DNA of 64,000 nt from Ailurus styani (taxonomy: Eukaryota > Chordata > Mammalia > Carnivora > Ailuridae), in the NCBI GenBank assembly GCA_002007465.1, contig LNAC01000751.1, forward strand, positions 294,537 through 358,536, written 5' to 3'. The position numbers and the translations under genes were made by a program. Position 1 is the stretch's first letter; each line of letters starts with the position of its first letter. Positions 33,205 through 45,685 of this stretch are shown one piece after another. The notes beneath the pieces were generated by a model, which did not search any database, was not told where the DNA came from, and was given only the letters and a program-made list of their open reading frames with translations.

Positions 33205-33627
33205 CTGAGGGCACAGACCGGGACACGTTACTCAAGGCCACGCCTCCTGCCTTATCGCCATAATTTCATTGTCTAGTACCTCGTTGGAAACCTCAAATCC
33301 CATCGGGAACCAGACTGGACTCCCAGCTCCACACCATCGTAGGTCCCTGACCTGCGCCAACCCATTCAATCTGGGGGACCCCGAGGAGCCAAGAGATTGA
33401 GCCGTGGGCAGAAACCCATCACAAAAAAGCAAGTGGCCAAATTAGAACGTGAAAGGAAGGCCTCCCCGACATTCCACGCTAATTGCACACACGAGTGCAC
33501 GAAGGAAACATTAGCAAATTTGCTGGCTTCTCTGTCCCTCCCAGCTGTGGCTCTCAATCACTGACCCTGACTCCCAGCTCCAGGCCCCACGCCCTGCCTC
33601 CTTCCGAACCAGAAACCCGTCTCTCAC

Positions 33628-33798
33628 CAGAGGACTTGAAGTTTGCAGCCGGGATGACTCAGGCCCTTGCAGAGCAGCCTGACGCCGGCGTTCCCCAGGG
33701 TGTTGTTGGTCAGATAAAGCTCCCTCAGGGTCTGGCTGACTCCAAGCGTGGAAGAAAGTTCCTCACAAGCTTTGGCTGTGAGGCCGCAGCTATCCAGC
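33628..33798 (-). CDS. NLRP12: NLRP12 exon 9 (LRR)
   Basis: 171 nt, 57 codons, two leucine-rich repeats: LDSCGLTAKACEELSSTLG, then LRELYLTNNTLGNAGVRLLC. Acceptor cttcctcag; donor gtgaga. Open. Confidence 0.95.
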
Positions 33799-34436
33799 CT
33801 GAGGAAGACAAGTTGTGGTGGCAGAAACCTAAGGAGCTATTTTGGAAAGTCTCTGGAGAGGGACTCGGGGTGATGTTTTTAGGGGACCCGTTGAAGAGAC
33901 AGCAGAGCAGAACCCAACCGGTCCTGATTAAGGCCACTGTGGTGACGGAAAACATTTAAGGGAGGCATTCAGGGATGCTTGTCAACTCACAGCTCCATCT
34001 TTCTAGGATACCCACTGATTTTGCAGCTGAGCACCCACTTCCCTTCCTGGTAATTCTACCCCAATTTCTCCTTGAAACCCCAGTCTCAGCCCCTCGGGGG
34101 TTCACACGGTCCTTCAGCTCAGGATCCAGGCCTGAGTTGGTTGCTTTCCACGTCTCCAGTCACCATGTTTAGTTGGACATAGGACCCACAGAAACCAATG
34201 AATCAGAAACTTGCTCGATTCCTGGAGGTTTTTTTTTCAGAACTTAGACCTGGTAAGAAGTCCTCCATAGAGCTGCAGGTGTTTTGCCACCAAGTAGGAT
34301 TAAAGCTAAACTTCTTCGATAGAGGAGCCAAGGCAGCAACAAGTATGGAAGATAACAGAGATCAAGGCTCCAAACACCTAGACCAAGCCATGCCTGAAGC
34401 CATCTGTTTTCAGTTACACACGTCGATAAGTCCTCC

Positions 34437-34643
34437 TTTTTTTTTTTAATTTTTTTTTATTTATTCATTTGACACAGAGAGAGAGAGATCACAAGTAGGC
34501 AGAGAGGCAGAGAGAGAGGAGAGAGGAGGAGGCAGGCTCTCCGCTGAGCAGAGAGCCCGATGCGGGCCTCGATCCCAGGACCCTGGGATCATGACCTGAG
34601 CCGAAGGCAGCGGCTTTAACCCACTGAGCCACCCAGGCGCCCC
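34437..34643 (-). mobile_element. CAN-SINE in NLRP12 intron 8
   Basis: Full reverse copy, so it is sense relative to NLRP12. Confidence 0.9.
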
Positions 34644-35138
34644 GAAGTGGAAATATTTTAATCTTAATTTGGCGGAGGCTCTGAGGCAGGAGAAGCCAGC
34701 TTCCACAATGAGGTACAAGACAATGGCTCCGGACGTGCAGAGAAGAGAACAAACCAGCTTGGTGATAAAGAGCCACCCCATCCCAGGTGCAGAAGGGTCA
34801 GGACAGGAAGGTTCGAGCGAAAGCCGTGACGGGGGGTTTGCTACATCAGGGAGTCGGCCCAGATTCCACGTCAGGAGACTGGGCAGTCGGGGCACTTCTG
34901 GGGGTCCCGTAAGAACGCCCACGTGATCCCCACGACAGAAGTGGCGTTTGGATGCCGGCCAGATGGGGGGAGATACTGACATCCCGGGGCCCTAGCAGCA
35001 CCAGTAAGGGGGACGTGCTCTCCCTGAGCCCCCATCTCCATGGCCGCTTACCCAGGCCGCAGATAATCGAGAGACTCAGAATCGACCACGACAGCGACGG
35101 AAGGTCCCCCAGGGTGGGGGCCGAGCGGGTTCCGGGGA

Positions 35139-35161
35139 GGAGGAGGAGGAGGAGGAGGAGG
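35139..35161. repeat. (GGA)n microsatellite
   Basis: About eight GGA units in NLRP12 intron 8. Confidence 0.9.
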
Positions 35162-35459
35162 GACAATTCGCATTTGCCTGGAATTCACACTGGGGCAGAC
35201 CGAGTTTTTATTCTATAAAGGTCACGGAAGAGCTACGCAGCTGCGCAAGTAAATGTCAACAGAAAAGGGGAATTTTACGGAAAATGTTGACAGGCAAGGA
35301 GCCAGGGGAAAGGGAGGCATTTTACGTTTGCGTCCCGGAGAGAATGAACTCCGTGAGGTGTGTGCACCTCTCGGGGCTCCGGGGGTGTCTCCCGGGGCTG
35401 CGGAGGGTCGGCCCTTCCGGCGAGGATGCGCCCCCCCTGGCCCGACGCCCCGGACTCAC

Positions 35460-35630
35460 CACAGTTTCTCCAGCCTGCACGTGGGATGTCGCAGCCCCTC
35501 GCACAGCGGCCCCATGCCCGCGTCCTCCAGGTCACTGAAGCTCAGGTCCAGTTCCCGAAGGTGCGGGTTGGCCCGGAGCACAGCGCACACACCCTCGCAG
35601 GCGGCCGGGCTGAGCCTGCAGATGCCCAAC
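35460..35630 (-). CDS. NLRP12: NLRP12 exon 8 (LRR)
   Basis: 171 nt: LGICRLSPAACEGVCAVLR, then LRELDLSFSDLEDAGMGPLC. Acceptor cgtcttccag; donor gtgagt. Open. It lies in a GC-rich stretch that also gives long chance frames on the + strand. Confidence 0.95.
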
Positions 35631-36489
35631 CTGGAAGACGGAAGACAGGACGGCCCAGCTGCGCGGCCCCGGGGAGGGCTCCCGGCCGGCGGCCCACGCA
35701 GAGGGAGGGAGAAGCCAGGAGCAGGCGGTGGGCAGGCAGAAGGAAGAGAGAGACAAGAAAGAAAGAGGGGAGCAGGAAGGGGTGCCCTCGCCAGCAGCTC
35801 CCAGGGCCGAAGCTGCCAGTCTCGTGATGCCGGGAGCCTGCGTCCCTCCACGGCCCTGAGCACCTGCTGCGGCCCCGGCCCCGGGGAGTCTTCGGTGTTC
35901 GCTGCCCTGGAGAAGCATCGCCCCGCTCTCTGCCCCATGCGCACTCTGCATCCCCCTGCCTGTACTCTGTGTCCGGGGCGCCCCACTCCAGCAGGCCCTC
36001 GCCTGAACGGAGCCCCGACGGACAGACGTCATGCGCTGCTCAAGGTCACCGACGGGGGCCCCTCAGCCGCTGTCCTCACCGCTAATGCAGCTGTCCTTGC
36101 GGCTGAAGACTAGGTGGGGGCTTACGAGGGTCCGAAGGGCTGTATTTCATGGCATAGCATGTTTTCTAGTTTTCAGATCTTTGTGCCTGGATACAGCTCC
36201 CAACGGCGAAACCCTGAACTCTCCTTTGAGGGAGACGCGCAGGATCTGCGTAAGTGTCTGGCTGGCCCGCTGTGTGAGAAGGAGCCAGCCTCAGTCAGCA
36301 AGTTAGAGCCACACTGGGGTAACTGGACCAATGCGTTCTAAAAAGAGGTTTTTTTTTTAATGCATCCTAAAATGTAACGACAGAATAAATGTCTACGAAT
36401 AACCGAAAATCTGCAAAAACAAAAAGCAAAAGACAGAATCTTCCTCACCATGGAGCACGTGATGAATGACAGCAAGTACAAGGGCAGAA

Positions 36490-36612
36490 AATAAGATCAG
36501 GAGCACAGACGACATGGGGAGAGCAGAGGAGACATGGGGAGGGCAGAGGAGACATGGGGAGGGCAGAGGAGACATGGGGAGAGCAGAGGAGACATGGGGA
36601 GAGCAGAGGATG
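36490..36612. repeat. 20-bp minisatellite in NLRP12 intron 7
   Basis: The unit GGCAGAGGAGACATGGGGAG (or AGCAGAGG...) is repeated about five times with only G/A exchanges at one site. The long proline/serine-rich frame on the minus strand here is only this repeat. Confidence 0.9.
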
Positions 36613-36616
36613 GGGG

Positions 36617-37370
36617 AGGGGGGCCTGGTCGGCTCAGGCGGAAGAGCCCGGGAGTCTTGATATCAGGGTCATGAGTTCGAGCCCCATGCTGGAGGTAGAG
36701 GTTCCTTAAATAAATAAATCTAAGAAAAAGAAAACTACAATATGGGAAAATAGTTTGCAATAGGACTGGCATTACAAATCAGCAAGGAGAGCACGGATCC
36801 TTTATTAAATGGCATCACAAAAGTTAGAGGAAAAAAACTCAACTGTGCCTAACCACACATGTGAACACAAAGAAGAAACTGAATACACCTGCGATGGTGT
36901 ACTAGCAAAGGATTTTTTTTACGTTATTTTTTTTTTAGTAATCTCTGCACCCAACATGGGGGGCTTGAACCCACGACCCCGAGATCAAGAGTCGCCTACT
37001 CCACCAACTGAGCCAGCCAGGCGGGCGCCTGGCAAAAGAATATAAATCACAGAACGACATACGGATTTGACCTCAAAACATAAAGATTTCAGTTTGCTGA
37101 AAGCATCCACAGACAATTTGACAGATTGGTGACCCGCTGAGCAGACATTTCCAAGGTCTGCCGCCAACACAAGATTAATGCCTGAAGCTGGGAACATCTG
37201 TGCATGAAGACAAATGTAGGACACATCCCAAAGAAATAATAAATTACATGAATAGGCAATTCACAGAATGGGAAAACCAAAAAAGCAGATAAGCACAGGA
37301 AGAGAGATACTCAACACTGAAATGCCATTTAAGACCGTTTTACACCCACCAGGGTTTTAAAGATAGAGAG
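36617..37370. mobile_element. old SINEs and L1 fragments
   Basis: An old + SINE (36617-36725), an L1-like sense fragment (36726-36915), an old reverse SINE (36916-37026), then a further sense L1 ORF2-like fragment (37030-37370, with 'aggcaattcacagaatggga'). Confidence 0.65.
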
Positions 37371-38059
37371 TTGAATAACCATCCAGATCCCGGCAGAGTA
37401 GCTTTCCTAAATTGCGGGCGCAAGTGTAAAGGGCGGATCTTTCTAGAGAGCTATTCAGAAGGGTTGAGGTATCAAGGATGCAAATCCAGGCTGAGTGCGC
37501 GACTCCGCCCTGGAGTGGGATCTCACTGGGGTTCAGAGAGGGACGCGTCCAAGAAGGAACAGCAGAGCGGGGTGGGGGAGGAGGGGCATGGCTCCTTAGC
37601 TTCTGGGGCGTGCAAATGATGGCATGCAAGTCAGTGCAAAGGGATGCGTTAGGAATGTCTACACCGAGTCAGCGCATCCTGAGGTACAGAGCTAAGGGGG
37701 GCGGGGGCGGGAAGAGAGGGCCATTGGTGAGATGACGGGGTGCCTGCAGGTGAGCTTTGGGGTGCCAGTGAAGGAGACAGAATTAAAGCACAGGCGTGTG
37801 TAGGTCCGTAGCTATACTGTGGTTCGGGATGCAGTGAAGAATGTGAAGAAGCAGGGCACTTCTCCAAATGTAACAAAAGCAATAGAAGGCACACTATTCA
37901 CAACGTCTTGAAAGGAAACAAAACAAAACAAAGAAAACCTTCCACCGTGAAGGACATCAGATGAGGCTTTTGTGGGACAGACAGGCTCTCCTTTGGGACT
38001 ACAGAGGAAAATTATTTTCTTTTTTTCTTTTTTTTTTCTTTTTCTTTTTCTTTTNTTTC
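37371..38059. other. NLRP12 intron 7, unique stretch
   Basis: No exon is supported. It ends in a T-rich run with one unresolved base at 38055. Confidence 0.5.
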
Positions 38060-38437
38060 TTTTTTTTAAAGATTTTATTTATTTATTTCACAGAGGGAGA
38101 GAGATCACAAGGAGGCAGAGAGGCAGGCAGAGAGAGAGGGGGAAGCAGGCTCCCCGCTGAGCAGAGAGCCCGATGCGGGCCTCAATCCCAGGACCCTGAG
38201 ATCATGACCTGAGCCGAAGGCAGAAGCTCAACCCACTGAGCCACCCAGGCGCCCTCTTTTCTTTTTTTTTAAGATTTCATTTATGTACCTACTTGAGACA
38301 GAGAGAGAGCATGAGTGGGGGAGAAGCAGGCCTCCCACCGAGCAAGGAGCCCCATGCAGGACTTGATCCCAGGACCCTGGGATCATGACCTGAGCCAAAG
38401 GCAGTTGCTTAATCAACTGAGCCTCCCAGGAGCCCCA
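38060..38437 (-). mobile_element. two reverse CAN-SINEs
   Basis: A young full copy (38060-38254) is followed by an older diverged one (38262-38437). Confidence 0.88.
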
Positions 38438-38741
38438 AAAAATGATTTTCTGAGAATTAACAGCCCTCTGCATTTTCTTTTTGTTCGCTGGGTGTATTCA
38501 CGCGTTCACTTATTTAAAAACATGTTAACTAACTTGGAATTAAGACAAAAAACTTAATAAAAAAATAAAAATAAAATATACATATTTCCAAACACTCCTC
38601 CCTGGCAGGTCTTACACCCGCCCTCAGAGTATAGAGCTGACACAGCTCCTGCACTGTTGGAAGACCACACCCATGCACAGATGACAAGTCTTAATGAAAC
38701 TTATGCTGAGAAGCATCAGATCAAATTAAATCCTACAACTA

Positions 38742-38945
38742 GGGCGCCTGGGTGGCTCAGTGGGTTAAAGCCGCTGCCTTCGGCTCAGGTCATGATCCCA
38801 GGGTCCTGGGATTGAGGCCCACATCGGGCTCTCTGCTCAGCGGGGAGCCTGCTTCCTCCTCTCTCCTCTCTCTCTGCCTGCTTCTCCGCCTACTTGTAAT
38901 CTCTCTCTCTGTGTCAAATGAATAAATTTAAAAAAAAATCTTAAA
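38742..38945 (+). mobile_element. CAN-SINE
   Basis: Full + copy with a 15-bp target duplication AAATCCTACAACTAG on both sides, so a young insertion. It is antisense to NLRP12. Confidence 0.93.
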
Positions 38946-39261
38946 AAAAAAAATCCTACAACTAGGTATCTAGACCTTATTTAGGGGTCAGGGAAGCCAT
39001 GCAGGGGGAAGAAGCATTTGTTTTTCCTCACAGATAAAACAGATGTCACCATGTTAAAAGGGGGATTATCAAAGCAGAAGAGCATCCCAGGAAGAAAAAA
39101 AAAAACCTGCTTGTGCAAAGGCCCTGTGGCAGGAAAATCTTTGAGGCAGATGTAGTCAGAGGTCAGGAGAAGAGGGGAGTGAGCATGACTGCAATGCACT
39201 CGGACGTAAGAGCAAGGATTGTGGACTGGACTCAGGTCACGGTGAGCAAAGCAAGACTCAC

Positions 39262-39432
39262 CGAAGGGTCTGAAGCCTGCACTGGGGATGCGTGAGGCCC
39301 TCGCACAGCAGCAGCACGCCGGGGTCCCCCAGGTCATTCAGGCTTAGATCCAGCTCCGTCAGGCTCTGGTTCACACAGAGGGTGGAGGCGAGGTCCTCAC
39401 AGGCAGCAGCAGTGAGGTGGCAAATCTTTAAC
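39262..39432 (-). CDS. NLRP12: NLRP12 exon 7 (LRR)
   Basis: 171 nt: LKICHLTAAACEDLASTLC, then LTELDLSLNDLGDPGVLLLC. Acceptor tttccggcag; donor gtgagt. Open, and very close to human. Confidence 0.95.
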
Positions 39433-39549
39433 CTGCCGGAAATCCAATTCGGCATGGATCGTGGATGTTCCCACACAACACTGACTTTATCCTCCCTGCC
39501 CCCAACCGTAATCATTTTCAAACAAACAACTCCTTTAAAAAAAAAATGG

Positions 39550-40420
39550 GCAAATGCTTTTTGAATAGACGTTTCTCCACAGAAAAGAAACAAAGGGTCC
39601 AAAATCAGAGGAAAAGATGCTCGGCACCACTTATCATGAGGAAAATGCAAACCAAGACCACCGCGAGATTCCACGCCACATCCATTAGGGGAACTACTAT
39701 GAAAAATAATGATAAAGTTTTTTAAGAATTAAAAAAAAAGAACCCAAAAATCACAAGCGTTGGCAAGAATGTGAAGAAATTGGAAACTTTCTGCACTGTC
39801 GGTAAGAATGAATAATGGTAAGTAGCTGTGGGAAACAATATGGCAGCTCCCTGAAAAATTAAAGAAACCGTAAGATCCATCCATTCCAATTCTCGGTTAC
39901 ACAGCCCAAAGAATCAGAAGTACGGGCTCAAAGACATATTTGTACCCGTGTTTACAGCATTATTCAAAATAGCCAAAAGGGAAAAACAACCCAAATGCCC
40001 ATCCGCGGATGAAATGAATGGATAAACCGTGGTATATCCATCCAATAGAGTGTCACTCATGAGGAGTGACCTCCCTCCTGAATGACCTGGGGGACCCTGG
40101 GGTGCTGAGGATGAGGAGGAATGAACCTGGAACACACACTACAGTGCGGATGAACCTTGAACAGATACTAAGTAAGTAAGCCCCCCCCCACACACATAAA
40201 TACTTTGTGCCTCATATGAGGCACCTACAGTAGTCAAATTCAGAAAGACAGAAAGTAGAACGGAGGTTATCAGGGGCCGGGAAAGGGAGACGGGGAGTCC
40301 GTGTTGAACAGACAGTCTTAGCTTTGCAAGATGAAAAAGTTCATGATGTGGATGGTGGTGATGGTTACACAACAGGGTGAATGTGCTTAAGACCACAGAA
40401 CTGTGTGCCTCGACTTGGCG
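39550..40420 (+). mobile_element. L1 3' end, sense, about 0.9 kb
   Basis: A long old L1 3' segment: 'aaaagatgctcggcaccact', 'atgaggaaaatgcaaaccaa', 'gcattattcaaaatagccaa', 'gatgaaccttgaacagatac' and 'aggcacctacagtagtcaaa'. It has no coding potential left. Confidence 0.88.
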
Positions 40421-40431
40421 AGATGGTAGGG

Positions 40432-40525
40432 GCGTGCGGCTCAGCCGGTAGAGCGTGCGACCCTTGATCTCTGGTTCCTGAGCTCGAGCCTCGTGCTGGG
40501 CACAGAGACTACTTAAAAAAAAAAA
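40432..40525 (+). mobile_element. old short SINE
   Basis: 'gcggctcagccggtagagcg' and 'gagctcgagcctcgtgctgg' followed by an A tail. Confidence 0.72.
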
Positions 40526-41077
40526 GTAAGACCATACATTTTCTGAAATGTGTATTTTATTTATTCATTTTTTTTAAGTGAGACGCATTTTCTTGGAGAA
40601 AATAATCAAGAAAACACAGAACGTTTCTGTGCTTGTCATGTGTGATTCCTCCACCTCTCTTTGATGCTGCACCGTAAACCTGTAGTAATGTGTTTGGGGT
40701 GCAGTTAGAAGCGCCTTCGCTGATAGAAATATAGAGCAGGAAAACACTATCATCCCTCAAAACGTCCTCTGTCGACATTTCACATAGTGTCTTCCTATAT
40801 ATAGAAAGGGAAGCAGACACAGAGTCCTGACTTTACCACGTGGGTCCCTGGATTCAGCTGTGCCTGAAGCCAGCGTTTCCCTCCGGACTTCTTGGTCACA
40901 GAAGCCAACAAATTCACTTTTATCTTCAACCACACTGAGATGGGGTGTCTGTCACTGGCGACCACACGCGTTTTTGGGGAAGGTCGTTATTTCAGGGGGC
41001 TCTGTGATACTTGTCACTGATGCTACTATCCGCTTAATGTTTATTTATGTTTTGTTCTGGTAAAATATATATCACAT

Positions 41078-41430
41078 GCGGTGCCGGGCTGGCTCAGTCA
41101 GTAAAATGTGCAATTCTTGATGGCTGGGGTCTTGAGTTTGAGCCCCACGTGGAGCATAAAACTTACTTTTAAAAAGTATATATGTAAATATAGATGTAAA
41201 ACATAAAATTTGCCTTCCTAACCTTTTCTTTCTATTTAGGACTCTCTGCCCCCAACCCAACCTGGGGTTCGAATGCACGCCCCCAGGATCAAAAGTCATC
41301 CCCTCTTCCGACTGAACCAGCCCGTTTTAACCGTTTTTAAGTGTGCGACTCAGTGGTGCTAAGTACTTTGGCTGTACAACCATCTCCACCATCCATGTCC
41401 GGAACTCTGCATGGTCCCAAATCTTTTAGA
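41078..41430. mobile_element. old SINEs and L1 end
   Basis: An old + SINE (41078-41178), an old reverse SINE (about 41237-41327), then an antisense L1 3' end (41330-41425, 'accgtttttaagtgtgcgac'). Confidence 0.7.
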
Positions 41431-41843
41431 TTTTATTTATTGGACAGAGAGATCACAAGTAGGCAGAGAGGCAGGCAGAGGGAGAGGGGGAAGCGGGCTC
41501 TCTGCTCAGCAGAGAGCCTGATGCGGGGCTCAATCCCCAGACCCTGGGATCATGACCTGAGCCGAAGGCAGAAGTTCAACCCACTGAGCCACCCAGGCGC
41601 CCCAGGACAGGCATTTTTATACCATCCCTCGATACAAGGAGACTTGCATTTTTTTAAATCTTTTTGTTTTTGTTTTTGTTTTAAGATTTTATTTATTTAT
41701 TTGACAGAAATCACAAGTAGGCAGAGAGGCAGGCAGAGAGAGAGGTGGAAGCAGGATCCTCATGCGGGGCTCGATTCCAGGGCGCTGGGATCATGACCTG
41801 AGCCCAAGGCAGACGCTTCACCCACTGAGCCACCCAGGCGCCC
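41424..41843 (-). mobile_element. two reverse CAN-SINEs
   Basis: Copies at 41424-41603 and 41680-41843. The second lacks the 'gagcagagagcccg' segment. It ends about 40 bp from NLRP12 exon 6. Confidence 0.88.
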
Positions 41844-41884
41844 TGGTAGACTTGCGTCTTAAGTCGGCCCCAGGAAGAACTCAC

Positions 41885-42055
41885 CACAGGATCTGCAGTC
41901 TACACGCCGGGTGCTTCAGGCCGTGACATAAGAACCTCAGCCCCGAATCCTCCAGCGCGTTCCCCGTGAGGTCCAACTCCACCAGGTGTCGGCTGGTGCT
42001 GAGCACGGACGCGATCTCGGGGCAGGCCCCGGCCTCCAGCTGACACTTCCTCAGT
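41885..42055 (-). CDS. NLRP12: NLRP12 exon 6 (LRR)
   Basis: 171 nt: LRKCQLEAGACPEIASVLS, then LVELDLTGNALEDSGLRFLC. The acceptor is ctttcctcccgag, with G before AG, which is unusual but valid; the donor is gtgagt. Open. Confidence 0.94.
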
Positions 42056-43209
42056 CTCGGGAGGAAAGAGACGGTGAGGAGGGCACCGCTCTGCTGTCCT
42101 CTCTCCTGCCGGCTCCTCCCCGGCCCCCGGAGTCACTCGACAGAAACCCACACCCATGTCACTACCGCTCGGGGATGAACGAGACTTCATCCTTTCCAGC
42201 AAGGAGCGTCCTGCCCCCGCTGGTGAGGCCGAGGGGTGAGCAAGGACCCTCCAGGGAAGGCAGTGCCAATGAGGCCGGAGTGCAGCGTAGCTCAGGGAGG
42301 GGACCCCGGAGCTCAAGCCCTGGGGGTGTCCGCCTCGGCCGCTCACAGCCCCGCGCCCCGAGCAAGCTGTCAGCGAGCGTGTCTCACGTTTCCGGGAGCT
42401 GCCGCTGGGCCTTAGGTTCACTGCCTCTGCAGTCAGTAACAGCCACACCTGCTTCATCCGGGTGTTGCAAGGATGCACCCCCTACTCAAGGGACCAGGCA
42501 CACAGCAGGTGCTCGGACAGTGAGCTACTGTCGATGAGAACCAGGCCGGCGGAGGGGACGGCTAGCTCAGCTCTGACACACCGTGCACAGTTAGGGAGGA
42601 CTCTCTGGGTCATCCGAGACGGTGCTTGAGGGCTGAGTAGGAGTTCGCTGTCAGGACCAGGATGAGACACGTGGCAGGACACGGTGGACAGCACATGCGC
42701 CGGTCTCGGTCTCGGCCCCACCACCCCTGTTCCCAAACCGGGGTTCCTGGAACCCCTGCATTTCCCCTGTGACAAGAGCGCGAGCTCCTCTCTGGCTCTA
42801 AAGGGTGGGCTCCCGTGTGGGGCTGGGCACCAGAGAGACGGCGCCAGGACGAGGGGCTGGCACCGCGCAGCCCTGCCCCCCCCCTCCTCCAGAGAGGGGG
42901 AGGGGCCGGGAATGCAGTTAATGACCTGCGGCCACAAGAGGAAGGCTCCACAAGATCCCGAGAGCACGTGGCTCAGGGGTGCCAGGCGGGCGACCACGTG
43001 CAGGCCGGGAGGGTGACGCGCCCCAGCTCCGTGGGGCCGAAGCTCCTCCACGCAGATGGTGGCAGAATAGACTTGAACTCTAAGGGACTGTAGGACGCCC
43101 CACTGGGGTGCACACCTGCTTGCTGCGGGAAACCCCACACATCTGTGACCAGAAGTATCGGAAGGGAGTGAAGCCGGCCCCCCGGGGGCAGTGAGGGGCA
43201 GAGACTCAC

Positions 43210-43380
43210 CGGATCACCTGCAGCCTGCATCCGGGATGCCGGAGCCCCTGGCACAGCAGCCTCACGCCCGGCAGCCCCAGCGCGTTGCCGCTGACGTCCA
43301 GCCTCGTTAGGGTCCGGTTGGCCATCAGGGCGGCCGCCAGGTCCTGGCAGGCAGAGCTGGCCATGCAGCACCTCTTCAGG
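43210..43380 (-). CDS. NLRP12: NLRP12 exon 5 (LRR)
   Basis: 171 nt: LKRCCMASSACQDLAAALM, then LTRLDVSGNALGLPGVRLLC. Acceptor tccctccccag; donor gtgagt. Open. Confidence 0.95.
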
Positions 43381-43487
43381 CTGGGGAGGGAGGGGAGAAG
43401 GGCCGGTCCCCGAGGTGGTGAATTCTGGCCCTCGCCCTTTGCCTCTCCCCTTCCTTTGGTCTTTACCTATTCCCCCCTCCTTTTTTT

Positions 43488-43685
43488 TCTTTTAAAGATT
43501 GTATTTATGTATTTGCCCGAGAGAGACAGTGAGAGAGGGAACACAAGCATGGGGAGTGGGAGAGGGAGAGGCAGGCTCCCCGCTGAGCAGGGAGCCCGAT
43601 GTGATGCACGGCTCGATCCCGGGACCCTGGGATCATGACCTGAGCCAAAGGCAGACGCCCAGTGACTGAGCCACCCAGGTGCCCT
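43488..43685 (-). mobile_element. CAN-SINE in NLRP12 intron 4
   Basis: Reverse copy with a diverged middle ('cccgatgtgatgcacggctc'). Confidence 0.85.
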
Positions 43686-43809
43686 GGAAATAGGGTCCTT
43701 AAAGAGGTAATCAAAATGAGGTCACGGCTGTGACTGGTGTCCTTACAGAAAGAGGAAATGGACACAGATAATGCACGTGTGAACACGCAGTAAGGAGACA
43801 GCCCAGGGG

Positions 43810-43930
43810 AAAGCAGCCCCGCCCACACCTGGACCAGGAACCCAGCAGCCCCGCCCACACCTGGACCAGGTACCCAGCAGCCCCGCCCACACCTGGACCA
43901 GGTACCCAGCAGCCCCGCCCACACCTGGGT
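43810..43930. repeat. 33-bp minisatellite in NLRP12 intron 4
   Basis: CAGCAGCCCCGCCCACACCT followed by GGACCAGGTACC recurs about four times with very few changes. A variable-number repeat between individuals is likely. Confidence 0.92.
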
Positions 43931-44077
43931 GCAGAACCCCGGGGAAATGAATTTCTGTTGTTTAAGCCCCCGGGCTGTGGTGGTTCCTGAGCGCAGTGAG
44001 AGCGAGCACCACCACCGGGTCTTTCCGACGCAGCCCCCCTCACCCCGAAGATGGGGTGCAGGCCCCCCCGAACTGAC

Positions 44078-44248
44078 CTCAGGTTCCGAAGTCTGCAGCC
44101 GGGGTGTCTGAGCCCCTGACACAGGAGCCTCACACCCCCACTGCCCAGCACGTTGCGGGACAAAACCAGCTCGGTCAGGGTGGGCCTGGTGCTCAGAGCG
44201 GCGGCGAGCTGTTTGCTGTAGGCCTCGGGCAAAACGTTTTTCTCGGGT
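44078..44248 (-). CDS. NLRP12: NLRP12 exon 4 (LRR)
   Basis: 171 nt: PEKNVLPEAYSKQLAAALS, then LTELVLSRNVLGSGGVRLLC. Acceptor ccctccttgcag; donor gtcagt. The first base completes the codon begun in exon 3 (TC+A). Open. Confidence 0.95.
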
Positions 44249-44344
44249 CTGCAAGGAGGGGACACAGGACAAGGCGGCGCTGTACCCGACGCTGCGCAAT
44301 GGCTGTGCGCGGACTGTGTGTCACCGCATTTGTCATCTCCCCTG

Positions 44345-44678
44345 CTTACTTTTTTAAGGTAGGCTCCAAGCCCCACTCAGGGCTTGCACTGCCAACCCTG
44401 AAATCAAAGCCGCACACTCTACCAACAGAGCCCACAAGGCCCCTCATGCGTGTATTTTAAATATCCCACTGTAATTATTATTATTGGGTTTTTTTAAAGA
44501 TTTTATTTATTTATTTGACAGAGAGATCACAAGTAGGCAGAGAGGCAGGCAGAGAGAGAGGAGGAAGCAGGCTCCCTGCTGAGCAGAGAGCCCGAGGCAG
44601 GGCTCGATCCCAGGACCCTGAGACCATGACCTGAGCCGAAGGCAGAGGCTTTAACCCACTGAGCCACCCAGGCGCCCC
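44345..44678 (-). mobile_element. old SINE and young CAN-SINE
   Basis: An old reverse SINE (44345-44444) and a full young reverse copy (44492-44678). Confidence 0.85.
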
Positions 44679-44679
44679 G

Positions 44680-45478
44680 GGATCTGACTCCTATTACCCC
44701 AAGCACAGCAGCTTGAAACAACACAGTCGGTTGTCTTTTAGCTCTGGGGGTCCGAATGTGAAAGGGGTCTCCCGGGACGAGCGTCAAGGCGGACTGTATT
44801 CCTGCCAAAGGCCCTGCGTCCCTTGGCAGGTGTCTCACCTGCTAATCCAAGACAGTCTCCCCACTTCAAGATCCTGAATTTAATCTCACCTGCCAAGTCC
44901 CTTTTAACCTGGGAGGTGACATAATCACCGATTCCAGGATTAGGGCGCAGGTGTCTCTGGGGGCGGGGCGTTATTCTGCACCCCCACTCTGGCCTTGGCA
45001 AGTGTTTGCATTTGTAATTCCTGCTTACGAGACAATAGAAAATATATATATATTGTCTCTGCCCCTGGTTCCTGGGGCACAAAGCCCCTAAAACCTTAGT
45101 GATTTCCTAAGTGGTAAGAGCACTAGGCCCATCTCTTGTTCCAGTATGTGGTCTTTGACCCCCTCCCTGACCCAGGGCTCCTAAGTCCTTTGGACTCTCT
45201 GGGTGATGGGAGAAGCTTTAGTTCTCGCAAGGTGACTCAGGGTGAGCCTCGGGGTGGGGCTGGTGACTAGAAAGACCAAGCTATAGTTAGAAGCTCTGCA
45301 CTTTCTGGGGAATTTTGGGAGATACTGTAAATTTGGAATCTCTAAAATCTTTATGAGAGTCCCTTCCTCTGAATCAGTCTGGGATGGAGAATGGGCTGAG
45401 TCGCATGGCATGGGGCATGGCATGTAAGGCCTCCTGATTTACTCTAGTGATACGGTCCCTCTTAGAACCTGTGTTTAG
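44680..45478. other. NLRP12 intron 3, unique stretch
   Basis: No exon is supported. There is a short (TA)n run near 45043-45054. Confidence 0.5.
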
Positions 45479-45685
45479 GGGCGCCTGGGTAGCTCAGAGC
45501 ACACGACCCCAAGAGGTGGCATCTCTAATGTCTTGAGTTGAAGGAGTCTGAGAAAGAGGCAGAGAGATAGGAGGGTCACTGACCCCCTACCCCAAAACCG
45601 TCTGGCCCTTCTTCCCCGAGAGCAGAGATCAGTCTCCTGCGTGCAGGGTGCCAGAGGGAGACGTCCTGATCACGAGAGAGTGAAG

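Noticed and set aside
35253..36113. A 286-codon + strand frame
   Set aside because: It runs over NLRP12 exon 8 on the opposite strand in a GC-rich stretch. It is low complexity (R, P, G, A) and has no domain.
36490..36612. CRISPR-like array
   Set aside because: The 20-bp units are directly adjacent without spacers, and the genome is mammalian; this is a minisatellite.
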